Part shown: in pieces, positions 34,943 to 42,406 of the stretch
Layout of the letters: the number at the start of each line of letters is the position of its first letter
Position numbering within the stretch: the stretch's first letter is position 1
Origin: Halorussus halobius
GTDB taxonomy: Archaea > Halobacteriota > Halobacteria > Halobacteriales > Haladaptataceae
DNA length: 64,000 nt
Direction of reading: 5' to 3'
Assembly (NCBI RefSeq): GCF_004765805.1
Contig: NZ_SBIU01000005.1
Coordinates: forward strand, 293,133 to 357,132
Translations under genes and position numbers: made by a program
The notes under the pieces: generated by a model
Told to the model about the DNA's origin: nothing
Database searches by the model: none
Seen by the model: the letters and a program-made list of their open reading frames with translations, nothing else

Positions 34943-34976
34943 GGATTATCGCCACCTGTACAGGAGGCGATAATCC
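34943..34976. repeat. 34-bp near-perfect palindrome covering copA stop codon
   Basis: GGATTATCGCC (34943-34953) and GGCGATAATCC (34966-34976) are perfect inverted arms enclosing CCTGTACAGG, itself a 10-bp palindrome, flanked by an unpaired A on each side. The left arm includes the copA TAA stop and the palindrome covers the last residues LLYRWR. The altered, palindromic end explains why the CopA tail differs from the vestige. Confidence 0.75.
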
Positions 34977-37597
34977 TCGTCCGGCGTGTACCGCCGGAAC
35001 AGCAGGCTGTTGGTCAGCACGCTCACGCTGGAGAACGCCATCGCGCCGGCCGCCAGCACCGGCTGGAGCAGGCCCAGACTCGCCAGCGGAATCATCGCGG
35101 TGTTGTACCCCAGCGCCCAGAACAGGTTCTGCTTGATTTTCGCTAAGGTCCCCTCCGAGACTCGGATGGCCTTCAACACGTCGGCGGGGTCGTCGCGCAT
35201 CAGCGTCACGTCGGCCGCCTCGATGGCCACGTCGGTCCCTGAGCCGATGGCCGCGCCGACGTAGGCCGCCGCCAAGGCGGGCGCGTCGTTGACGCCGTCG
35301 CCGACCATCATGGCCTCGCGACCTTCCGACTGGATGGCTTCGACCGCGTCGGCCTTGTCCTCGGGCAGGACCTCCGCGCGGACGTTCCCGGGGTCGATGC
35401 CGACCTGCTCGGCGACCGCGCGGGCCGTGCGCTCGTTGTCGCCGGTTATCATCATGACCTCCTTGCCGCGGCCGCGGAGGTCGGCGACCGCGTCCGTCGC
35501 GCTCTCCTTGACCGTGTCGGCGTCGGCGACCACGCCGATCAGCTCCCCGTCGACGGCCACGAGCATCGCAGTCTTGCCCTCGCGTTCGAGCCGCTCCATC
35601 GTCTCCTCCGCACGCGAGGGGTCGACGCCCTCGTCGTCGAGCAGTTTGCGGTTGCCCACCAGCACCTCGCCGTGAGAGGTCCTCGCGCGGACGCCGTGGC
35701 CGGGCACGTTCTCGAAGCTCTCGGGGTCCTCGACCGTGAGGCCGCGTTCCCGTGCGCCTTCGACGATAGCCCGTGCGAGGGGGTGTTCGCTGCCTGTCTC
35801 GGCGCTCGCGGCGGCGGCGAGGACGAACGCCTCGTCGACCTCCTGCTCGGGCGCTTCGAGTGCGCCGCCGTCCGAGCGGGGCGCAGTTTCTCCGCCGTCC
35901 GGGGCCGCGTCGGCGTCGCCGCCGGACTGTGAGTCCGGCGGCGACGCCCCGAGCGCGACCACGTCGGTCAGCCGCATCTCGCCCTCGGTCAGCGTGCCGG
36001 TCTTGTCGAAGACCACGGTGTCGACGTCCCGAACCCGTTCGAGCACGTCGCCGCCCTTGAACAGCACGCCGTTGCGCGCGCCGATGGAAGTGCCGACCAT
36101 CGTGGCCGCCGGGGTGGCGAGCCCGAGCGCGCAGGGGCAGGCGATGAGCACCGCCGAGGCGAACACGACCACCGCGAACTCGAACGTCGAGATGGTGCCG
36201 CCCGCCGCCGCTTCGGGGCCGCCGGCCACCAGTCCCCACAGGGGCAGCGAGTCGACGAAGCCGGCCAGCGCCTCGGGGAAGAGGAACCAGACCGTCCCCC
36301 ACAACAGCGCGTTGGCGATGACCGCGGGCACGAAGTACGCCGAGATGCGGTCGGCGAGCTGCTGAATCTCGGGCTGGCGGCTCTGGGCCTCCTTGACCAG
36401 CTGGACGATTTGCTGGAGCGCGGTCTCCGCGCCGACCTTGGTTGCCTCGACCTTCAGGACGCCGTTCTCGTTGACGGTCGCGCCCACGACCTCGTCGCCG
36501 GGCGACTTCTCGACCGGGACCGACTCGCCGGTCACCATCGACTCGTCGACCGCGCTCTCGCCGTCGACGACCACGCCGTCGGTCGGGACCTTCTCGCCGG
36601 GCCGGACCACCATCACGTCGCCGACCGCGACGTCCTCGACGGGAACCTCGGTCTCGTCGCCGTCCCGGACGACGGTCGCGGTGTCGGCCTCCATTTCGAG
36701 GAGTTTGCGGAGCGCCTCGCTGGCCTGCCCCTTCGACCGGGCTTCGAGGTAGTTGCCCAGCGTGATGAACACGAGGATGAACGCGGCGGTGTCGAAGTAG
36801 TAGCTCCCCGCGAGCAGGTCGAGCAGGACCGCGACCGAGTAGACGTACGCGGTCGAGGAGCCCAGCGCGATGAGTACGTCCATGTTCGCGGTCCGGTTTC
36901 TCACCAGTGCGGTGTAGGAGTTCTCGTAGAACTCCTTGCCGAGCAGGTACTGGACGGGCGTCGTCAGCCCGAACATCACCCAGCCGAGCGGGACGCCGAG
37001 GACGGCGTCACCGAGCAGGCCGTCGAACAGGTGGTGTTCGAGCATGAAAAACGCCAGCGGGAGCGACAGCGCCGCGCCCAGCAGCGTGAGGTTGCGCTGT
37101 CGGCGAATCTCCTCCTGGCGGGCGGCGTCCCGTCGGTCGGCGCTCGACGACCCGCTGTCGCCGTCCTCGCTCGGCTCGTCCTCGCGGATGGGTTCGTAGC
37201 CCGCGTCCTCGATGGCGGCGTAGAGGTCGCCGAGGTCGGCGTCGTTGGGGTTGTACCGAACCGTCCCCTCGTCGGTGGCGTAGTTGACGTCCGCCTCGAC
37301 GACGCCCGGCGTGGCTTCGAGCGCCGCCTCGTTGGTCTCCGCGCAGTTCGCACACGACATGCCCGAGATGCCGACCGTCACCCGCTCTGCCACCGGGTCG
37401 TAGCCCGCGTCCTCGATGGCCGCGTAGATTTCGGCCAGCGCGGTCTCGTCGGGGTCGTACTCGACGGTCCCCTCGTCGGTGGCGTAGTTGACGTCCGCCC
37501 GGGTCACGCCCGCCAACTCCCCGAGCGCACCCTCGACGGTGTTCGAACAGTTGGCGCAACTCATGCCTCGGACATCGAGGCGTGCTGTTCGGGACAT
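34946..37597 (-). CDS. copA: Copper-exporting P1B-type ATPase
   Basis: 883 residues. Two N-terminal heavy-metal-associated domains, each with GMSCANC (near residues 10 and 78) and almost the same sequence (NYATDEGTV in both), then eight membrane helices with the CPC motif [14 protein letters not shown], the actuator motif TGES, phosphorylation site [10 protein letters not shown], nucleotide-binding [10 protein letters not shown] and hinge [12 protein letters not shown]. It pumps Cu(I) out of the cytoplasm. A roughly 40-residue acidic insert lies between the phosphorylation and ATP-binding motifs ([18 protein letters not shown]). ATG 37597 precedes the first HMA; upstream in-frame sequence is not conserved-looking. 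An Lrp-TRASH regulator 3.2 kb away is the likely controller. Confidence 0.96.
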   Translation of the reverse strand: MSRTARLDVRGMSCANCSNTVEGALGELAGVTRADVNYATDEGTVEYDPDETALAEIYAAIEDAGYDPVAERVTVGISGMSCANCAETNEAALEATPGVVEADVNYATDEGTVRYNPNDADLGDLYAAIEDAGYEPIREDEPSEDGDSGSSSADRRDAARQEEIRRQRNLTLLGAALSLPLAFFMLEHHLFDGLLGDAVLGVPLGWVMFGLTTPVQYLLGKEFYENSYTALVRNRTANMDVLIALGSSTAYVYSVAVLLDLLAGSYYFDTAAFILVFITLGNYLEARSKGQASEALRKLLEMEADTATVVRDGDETEVPVEDVAVGDVMVVRPGEKVPTDGVVVDGESAVDESMVTGESVPVEKSPGDEVVGATVNENGVLKVEATKVGAETALQQIVQLVKEAQSRQPEIQQLADRISAYFVPAVIANALLWGTVWFLFPEALAGFVDSLPLWGLVAGGPEAAAGGTISTFEFAVVVFASAVLIACPCALGLATPAATMVGTSIGARNGVLFKGGDVLERVRDVDTVVFDKTGTLTEGEMRLTDVVALGASPPDSQSGGDADAAPDGGETAPRSDGGALEAPEQEVDEAFVLAAAASAETGSEHPLARAIVEGARERGLTVEDPESFENVPGHGVRARTSHGEVLVGNRKLLDDEGVDPSRAEETMERLEREGKTAMLVAVDGELIGVVADADTVKESATDAVADLRGRGKEVMMITGDNERTARAVAEQVGIDPGNVRAEVLPEDKADAVEAIQSEGREAMMVGDGVNDAPALAAAYVGAAIGSGTDVAIEAADVTLMRDDPADVLKAIRVSEGTLAKIKQNLFWALGYNTAMIPLASLGLLQPVLAAGAMAFSSVSVLTNSLLFRRYTPDEDYRLLYRWR

Positions 37598-37895
37598 AGT
37601 AGTCACCTTGTCGTATCGTAGGGGGCCCACGTTCAAGCGATTTGTCCCTAATGGAAGTGGGGTTTCGAGCCCCCCGATTCTTTTTCGAACCAGGTTATTC
37701 GCCGCTCCATTTTCGTTTCCAAACTCGGACTCGGCGTTCCGGGCGGAGCCGTCGGGCGCTGCTGGCTCGACCCGGCGACTACATCGGGTTTCGAATCCGG
37801 AGTTCGAGATGGGGCGCGTGCTGGATTGGAATCTCTTCCGGCGCGTGCTGGCGCGGTCCTCGTGACCGCCCCAATTCGCGCGAGGGATGAGGCTT

Positions 37896-37917
37896 GCGGG
37901 ACGCCGAGGCGTCCCGC
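37896..37917. repeat. 10-bp perfect hairpin with 2-base loop
   Basis: GCGGGACGCC GA GGCGTCCCGC. Very GC-rich and could be a transcription stop or an extruding cruciform. It lies in the gene-poor region upstream of copA. Confidence 0.6.
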
Positions 37918-38042
37918 TGATCTGCGAACGTGGGTCGCAGACATCGCAGCGCAGCGAGAAGCGCAATCGGCTGGGGAGGTGTGAGGCCCGCCGTCGCGGG
38001 GCTGTGCGGTCGCGGTGCGGTCTCTCACAGGTCGAGGCAGTA

Positions 38043-38135
38043 GCTAGCTTCGCACTCTCATCTCCCCGTCTTTCCGGACGGACTGAGCTAGCTTCTCTCG
38101 ACTGCCTGCCCGTTTCCGGACGGACTGAGCTAGCT
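38043..38135. repeat. Direct repeats with GCTAGCT cores
   Basis: A 23-bp exact repeat occurs at 38071-38093 and 38113-38135 (core CCGGACGGACTGAGCTAGC). A third GCTAGCT core at 38043-38049 begins the array, giving a period of 42-44 bases. Spacers between copies differ. Too short and too few for a CRISPR array. Confidence 0.7.
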
Positions 38136-38160
38136 ATGGTCGATGCCTATGAGAGACAGC

Positions 38161-38220
38161 CCAGCACCGACACCGCCCGTTCAGCACCGACACCGCCCGC
38201 CCAGCACCGCCACCGCAGCC
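38161..38220. repeat. 20-bp minisatellite, three copies
   Basis: Three adjacent 20-bp units of the form YCAGCACCGACACCGCCCGY (third unit diverged: CCGCCACCGCAGCC end). Probable slippage product. Confidence 0.75.
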
Positions 38221-38280
38221 GCAACCGCCACCCGGACCGATGTGTTCACCGTCGAGTCCGGTGTTCGCCCGACCCGAGAC

Positions 38281-38604
38281 TCAGTGCCCGCCCGAGACGA
38301 AGTGGAGTCCGACGATGCCGACGACGATGGCTCCGATGAACAGCGAGCGCGACAGCGTCGCGGGTTCGTCGAACAGCACGATTCCGAGCGTGGCCGTCCC
38401 GACCGCGCCGATGCCGGTCCAGACCGCGTACGCCGTCCCGACGGGAAGCTCCTCGACCGCCTTCGCCAGCAGGACCATGCTGACGACGAGCGAGACCGCG
38501 GTGGCCGCCGTCGGGAGCGGTTTCGAGAGCCCGTCGGAGTATTCGAGTCCGACGGCCCACCCGATCTCGAACAGCCCCGCGACGAACAGCACGTACCACG
38601 ACAT
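38281..38604 (-). CDS. Small multidrug resistance (SMR) efflux protein
   Basis: 107 residues, four helices. WYVLFVAGLFEIGWAVGLEYSDG contains the membrane-embedded Glu (FEIGWAVGLEYS) essential in EmrE/SugE-type transporters; AVEELPVGTAYAVWTGIGAVGTA (about 57-79) is the SMR signature. It dimerises in the membrane and exports cationic compounds such as quaternary ammonium or guanidinium. The pattern GTAYAVWTGIGA suggests the SugE/Gdx type. ATG 38604 gives the family length. Single gene. Confidence 0.93.
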   Translation of the reverse strand: MSWYVLFVAGLFEIGWAVGLEYSDGLSKPLPTAATAVSLVVSMVLLAKAVEELPVGTAYAVWTGIGAVGTATLGIVLFDEPATLSRSLFIGAIVVGIVGLHFVSGGH

Positions 38605-38717
38605 GGCGGGTCGTTCTCGCTCGCGCCCGCTATAGGTTGCGCTGTGGGTCGAGCGCGCCGGCGCGGCAGTCGAGCTAGCGGTGGGAGTCGGGCGCACCGC
38701 CAGTTATGAAAATTCAT

Positions 38718-38732
38718 TTTGTATAGTACAAA
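38718..38732. promoter_or_regulatory. Inverted repeat upstream of thioesterase promoter
   Basis: TTTGTA TAG TACAAA, a perfect 6-bp inverted repeat with 3-base spacer, immediately upstream of the predicted TATA/BRE. Candidate operator. Confidence 0.5.
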
Positions 38733-38740
38733 CGAGGTAG

Positions 38741-38748
38741 TTTTATCC
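38741..38748 (+). promoter_or_regulatory. TATA box of acyl-CoA thioesterase gene
   Basis: TTTTATCC lies 26-33 bases before ATG 38774, in an AT-rich patch. Leaderless spacing. Confidence 0.6.
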
Positions 38749-38773
38749 GGGCGGAGCGTCGACTCGCGAGCAC

Positions 38774-39265
38774 ATGAACCAGCACGCCGTCGAGACCGCC
38801 ACGCTCGCGGAGTCGCACACCGAGACGACCGAGATTCTGATGCCCGACGACACCAACAACCTCGGCCGGGCGCTGGGCGGGTCGGTCCTCCACTGGATGG
38901 ACATCTGCGGTGCCATCTCGGCCCGGCGGTTCTCGCGCCGGCAGGTGGTCACGGCGTCGATGGACCACGTCGACTTCCTGGCGTCCATCGACCTGGGCGA
39001 CGTGGTCGTCACCGAGGCCTACGTCTTCGAGACCGGCGAGTCGAGCATGGAGGCGAAGGTCGACGTGTACGCCGAGCGCCCGAGCAACGACGAGCGCCGC
39101 GAGACCGCGACCTCCTTCTTCACCTTCGTCGCGCTGGACGACGACGAGAACCCGGCGAGCGTCCCCGACCTCCGGTGTCCGACCGACGAGCAGGAGGAAA
39201 AGCGGCGGGCCGCGCTCGACGAGCGCGCGAGCAGGCGGGCCGAACTCGCCGCGACGGACCAATAG
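38774..39265 (+). CDS. Acyl-CoA thioesterase (hot-dog fold)
   Basis: 163 residues. The hot-dog core has NNLGRALGGSVLHWMDICGA (about 33-52; N...GG...MD is the thioesterase signature with the helix Asp), then VTASMDHVDFLASIDLGDVV (about 62-81) and an EAKVDVYAE strand. It hydrolyses acyl-CoA to free acid and CoA in the cytosol, probably as a hexamer with a paired domain. The C-terminal charged helix is typical of the YciA/BFIT group. Substrate length unknown. Confidence 0.9.
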   Translation: MNQHAVETATLAESHTETTEILMPDDTNNLGRALGGSVLHWMDICGAISARRFSRRQVVTASMDHVDFLASIDLGDVVVTEAYVFETGESSMEAKVDVYAERPSNDERRETATSFFTFVALDDDENPASVPDLRCPTDEQEEKRRAALDERASRRAELAATDQ

Positions 39266-39278
39266 TAGGATACCCTAA

Positions 39279-39470
39279 CTAATCCGCCTCGTGGACCGCC
39301 TCCCCGCGACGGAGTCGCGAGGCGATGGTGAACGTCTGCTCGGCCGACCGTCGCGTCGGGACGTGGGCGGAGACGTAGCGCGCGGTCGCGACGAGGTGGG
39401 TCCGCGCGCGCTCGGGGTCGTCGGCGTCCGCGACCGGGACGAACTCCGAATCTGTTTCGCTCGTCGCCAT
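39279..39470 (-). CDS. Small acidic protein, unknown
   Basis: 63 residues from ATG 39470 (MATSETDS). Soluble, acidic N-terminus; predicted helical ending RRSAEQTFTIASRLRRGEAVHEAD. It looks like a short haloarchaeal conserved protein, but no family is recognised. It converges on the thioesterase gene. Confidence 0.55.
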   Translation of the reverse strand: MATSETDSEFVPVADADDPERARTHLVATARYVSAHVPTRRSAEQTFTIASRLRRGEAVHEAD

Positions 39471-39531
39471 GTCGCGAGGTATACCACCGACCCTCAAAAC
39501 CGTTCCCGGAAGCGCGTTTTTGTAAGGATAC

Positions 39532-40467
39532 CTAGTCGAACGAGTCGAGTCGCCGCGAGAACGACACCGACGCGTCGCCCGGGGAGTCGGCCGGCCCCTC
39601 GCGGTCGGGGCGGTCGGGCGGGACTCCCGACCGCCCGTCGAGCAGGTCCCGGCGCTTCTCGGTCAGCTTCGCGGCGAACGTCTCCTTGGCGTCGAGGCGC
39701 TCGTCCTCCCACGCCCTGATGCGCTCGTCGGGGATGTGCTGGCGGTGGTGGAATCGGAGTTCGACCTTGCTCAGCATCGTGATAAAGGAGTCGAGGAACT
39801 CCTCGACCGCGGCGTAGTCGGGGTCGTCGGCGTCGACCAGCAGTTCCACGGTGTCGTGCCACTCCACGAACAGCTCGTAGGCCTCGGGGTAGTCGTCGCG
39901 GGGGTAGGTGTCGACCATGCGTTCGAGCGAGTCGACGACGAACCCGCGCGTGGAGTGGTCGGTCATCCCGAAGTCCCCGAGCGTCGACTGCTCGTCGAGG
40001 TCGACCCGCTCCAGTCGCTCCCGGAGCCGGTTGTACGTCCGGACGAACTCGTTGGGGACGTGCTTGCGGTAGAAGTGCTTGCCGATGGCCTCGGCGTTCG
40101 AGCTCGCGAACCGCTCGACCGCCCAGTCGACCGCCTCGTCGACGACCGCTTTGCGCTCGTCGGGGACCGCGAAGTGCCAGTCGCAGACGTCGTCGGCCGG
40201 GAGGTAGCGCCGGCCCGGCCAGTGGTTGGCCGACGGCGCGATGTAGAACTCCCCCTCGAGGGTGCGCTCGTCGACCACCTCGCCGTACACGTACCAGTAG
40301 CGGGGCAGGCCGGCGTCGTGGTCGAACTCGGCGTCGAGGTGGCGGGCGACGAGACAGCTCAACTTGTGGAACTTCGAGCGCGAGATGGCGTTGGGCGCGG
40401 CCTCGTCGAGTTCCGCGAGCAGGCGATAACAGAGGTACTCGCGCTCGCCGAACTCGGGGTCGCTCAC
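39532..40467 (-). CDS. Hypothetical soluble acidic protein
   Basis: 311 residues from GTG 40467 (MSDPEFGE); TTG 40476 and GTG 40473 are also possible. N-terminal ISRSKFHKLSCLVARHLDAEFD and YWYVYGEVVDERTLEG (about 28-70) loosely recall Panacea/DUF4065-type folds (antitoxin-like), a resemblance by eye only. The rest is helical, rich in Asp and Arg, ending with a disordered tail. No catalytic motif recognised. It stands alone upstream of the Lrp-TRASH gene. Confidence 0.7.
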   Translation of the reverse strand: MSDPEFGEREYLCYRLLAELDEAAPNAISRSKFHKLSCLVARHLDAEFDHDAGLPRYWYVYGEVVDERTLEGEFYIAPSANHWPGRRYLPADDVCDWHFAVPDERKAVVDEAVDWAVERFASSNAEAIGKHFYRKHVPNEFVRTYNRLRERLERVDLDEQSTLGDFGMTDHSTRGFVVDSLERMVDTYPRDDYPEAYELFVEWHDTVELLVDADDPDYAAVEEFLDSFITMLSKVELRFHHRQHIPDERIRAWEDERLDAKETFAAKLTEKRRDLLDGRSGVPPDRPDREGPADSPGDASVSFSRRLDSFD

Positions 40468-40764
40468 GCGCACCAACCTCCCGAGCGCCGAGCGCGCTCG
40501 GCGCGCCGCGCCCCGCGGGAACGCCGCGCCAACCGACCGCTCGCTACGGGCCGAAATCGAGCGACGGGCCTGGGGGAGTCGGTAGGGTGCATGGTCGTAG
40601 TTCGGCCGCGAGAGCGTCTTGCGCCGGGCTTACATTCCGACCAGTACCGAAAGCATCATGATAAAGGTTCGTCCTTCGGTCGCGGTCGCGTTCCCTGGGG
40701 CAGAACCGGCAGCTCGCGGGACCGACGAGCGACGGCGTCCGGCGAAGGCCCCGAGAGAGCGGCG

Positions 40765-41355
40765 TCAGGCCGCTTCCTTCAGCTCCTCGTACTGCTCGAC
40801 GAACCGCGACTGGCAGGACGAACAGCAAAACTGGTAGCGCTCGCCGTCGATGCGGGTCGACTCGCCCTCACTGGTGACGGTGTTGCCACACTCGTCGCAC
40901 GTCAGCGCGAACTCCGCGTCGCCGGGCTGGGGGAACCACGACGAGTCCGACAGCAGGCGCACGTCGTAGGTCCGGACGGCGTCGAGGTCGACCGCGTCGG
41001 CCAGCAGGGGCTCGACCGCGTCGTCGACCAGTCGGGCGTGGAAGACCACGCTCCCGTCGGCGGTCTCGAAGACGTGCTCGACGCCGTCGATGTCCTCGAC
41101 GTCCGCGCGAACGTCGGCGACCCGGCCCGGTTCGACGGTGAGGTCGACCAGCACCGCGACCCCCTCCGAGAGCAGCGAGCGGTCGACGTCCACCGTGAAT
41201 CGCTCGATGACCCCGAACTCCCGCAGTCGGTCGATTCGGTCCGAGACCGTGGGCGGGGACAGGCCAACCGCGTCGGCGATCTCGTTGTAGGGCCGGCGGG
41301 CGTCGGCCACGAGCAACTGGAGAATTTCGAGGTCGGTCTCGTCGAGTTCTTGCAT
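40765..41355 (-). CDS. Lrp/AsnC-family regulator with TRASH metal-binding domain
   Basis: 196 residues. N-terminal HTH (MQELDETDLEILQLL, then YNEIADAVGLSPPTVSDRIDRLREFGV, about 23-49), a central Lrp-like ligand or dimer domain (about 60-140), and a C-terminal TRASH zinc-finger-like domain with CDECGNTVTS and FCCSSCQSRFVEQY (about 153-190). In Halobacterium an Lrp-TRASH protein senses copper and activates the copper ATPase gene; this gene is the likely equivalent for copA (34946-37597). ATG 41355 begins the HTH. A 12-bp palindrome lies over its promoter. Confidence 0.92.
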   Translation of the reverse strand: MQELDETDLEILQLLVADARRPYNEIADAVGLSPPTVSDRIDRLREFGVIERFTVDVDRSLLSEGVAVLVDLTVEPGRVADVRADVEDIDGVEHVFETADGSVVFHARLVDDAVEPLLADAVDLDAVRTYDVRLLSDSSWFPQPGDAEFALTCDECGNTVTSEGESTRIDGERYQFCCSSCQSRFVEQYEELKEAA

Positions 41356-41381
41356 CGGTGAGGAACTTTCACCCAACAATA

Positions 41382-41393
41382 GAAACATGTTTC
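41382..41393. promoter_or_regulatory. 12-bp palindrome upstream of Lrp-TRASH gene
   Basis: GAAACATGTTTC is a perfect palindrome placed 27-38 bases before the regulator's start codon, over the TATA/BRE zone. It is a plausible Lrp-family operator for autoregulation. The same 12-mer was not seen upstream of copA. Confidence 0.55.
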
Positions 41394-41519
41394 GGCACGC
41401 TCCGACGCGGGCGTCGAAACCGGGGTATCCGGGCCCGCACGACCCGGGGACGGACTGGTCGACTCGGTCGTCGGTCCGTCGGCCCAACGTTTATTCTCAC
41501 CGCCCCCGTCCGAACGGAT

Positions 41520-41759
41520 ATGCTTCCGACGCCGAAAGACGCCGCCAAGGTGCTGGTCGGCGCACCGCTGAAACTCCAGAAGAGCCGGCTCAACGTCGCG
41601 ATGCTGCTCGCGCAGGCCGCGTTCGCCCTGCGGAACGGCAAGCCCACGCGGGCGTTCCTCCTGCTGGGTGCGGCCAGCGTCGCACCGCGCCACCCCGCGG
41701 TCTCGACGCTGTTTCAGGGCGCGCTCGCGGCCGACGACGTCCGGCGAAAGCTGTTCTGA
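41520..41759 (+). CDS. Small helical protein, unknown
   Basis: 79 residues, basic and Ala-rich, predicted alpha-helical (SRLNVAMLLAQAAFALRNGKPTRAFLLLGAASVAPRHP at about 24-61, core only quoted in part as AFALRNGKPTRAF). It has no Cys, signal or membrane-long helix. It may bind a partner or nucleic acid. It precedes the GrpB-like gene by 21 bases and may share its transcript. Divergent from the Lrp-TRASH gene. Confidence 0.6.
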   Translation: MLPTPKDAAKVLVGAPLKLQKSRLNVAMLLAQAAFALRNGKPTRAFLLLGAASVAPRHPAVSTLFQGALAADDVRRKLF

Positions 41760-41780
41760 GGCGACCGGACCACGGAACCG

Positions 41781-42311
41781 ATGACGGGACTCGAACGCGG
41801 GACGGTCGAACTCGTCGCCCACCGGCCCGAGTGGAAGCGCCAGTACGAGGCGGAAGTCGCTCGGCTGGCGTCGGCCGTCGGCGACCGACTCCAGTCGGAC
41901 GACTTCGAGCACGTCGGGAGCACGGCGGTCGAGGGACTCCCGGCGAAACCCGTCGTCGACCTGTTGGCGGTCGTCGACGACGCTGACGAGGCGAGAGCTC
42001 TCGTCCCGGTCCTCGACGACCTCGGCTACGAATACCGACCGAACGACGGCGTCGCGGACCGGCTGTTCCTGGCCAGGGGGCCGCGGACGAATCGGACCCA
42101 CTACCTCTCGCTGTGCGAGCGCGACAGCGACTGCTACCGCGAGCAAGTCGCCTTCCGGGACTATCTGCGGGCTAACCCCGAGGTCGCGGCCGAGTACGAG
42201 GCACTCAAGCGCGAGCTGGCCGACGCGTATCCCGACGACCGACCGAGCTACACCGAGGCCAAGGGCGAGTTCGTCGAGGCGGTCCTCGCGGACGCGATGG
42301 ACGGGGAGTGA
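41781..42311 (+). CDS. GrpB/UPF0157 family protein
   Basis: 176 residues. VELVAHRPEWKRQYEAE start, then the nucleotidyltransferase-like core EHVGSTAVEGLPAKPVVDLLAVV (about 43-65; GST...PVVD is the GrpB signature), followed by FLARGPRTNRTHYLSLCE. The family belongs to the polymerase-beta-type nucleotidyltransferase superfamily and is found alone or fused to dephospho-CoA kinase. Activity is unproven. Confidence 0.92.
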   Translation: MTGLERGTVELVAHRPEWKRQYEAEVARLASAVGDRLQSDDFEHVGSTAVEGLPAKPVVDLLAVVDDADEARALVPVLDDLGYEYRPNDGVADRLFLARGPRTNRTHYLSLCERDSDCYREQVAFRDYLRANPEVAAEYEALKRELADAYPDDRPSYTEAKGEFVEAVLADAMDGE

Positions 42312-42406
42312 GTGGGGACGCGATGCGCGAGTGCCCAGCGCAACAGTGGTGCTGGCGAGCGCTCCGAAGGGAAAAGTAAAGGACGACTCCGCCGAATCTC
42401 CTCCGC

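Larger units (their letters stand above)
37598..38280. other. 683-base gene-poor region with several repeats
   Basis: No convincing coding frame was found. It contains a hairpin at 37896-37917, a tandem repeat around 38043-38135 with three AGCTAGCT-like cores, and a 20-bp minisatellite at 38161-38220. CTAG tetranucleotides, usually rare in haloarchaeal genomes, cluster here. The copA promoter must lie at its left end (minus strand), but no clear TATA box is visible. Confidence 0.6.

Noticed and set aside
34857..36302. Long minus-strand frame containing the RRYTPDHDYELLGFLR tail as a real gene
   Set aside because: All of it except the tail is an out-of-frame shadow of copA; only the last 51 bases carry the homologous ending.
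37660..37685. GGGG...CCCC hairpin followed by TTTTT, like a terminator
   Set aside because: No plus-strand gene ends upstream of it; it lies in the copA leader side, so a terminator role has no supporting gene.
37642..37890. Open frame on the plus strand (82 codons) upstream of copA
   Set aside because: Composition is Arg/Ser-rich with no acidic bias, no promoter spacing and no recognisable domain; typical of a chance frame in GC-rich DNA.
38071..38135. Repeats with a spacer resembling a small CRISPR array
   Set aside because: Only two full copies with a 19-base spacer, no leader and no cas genes; repeats look like ordinary tandem direct repeats.
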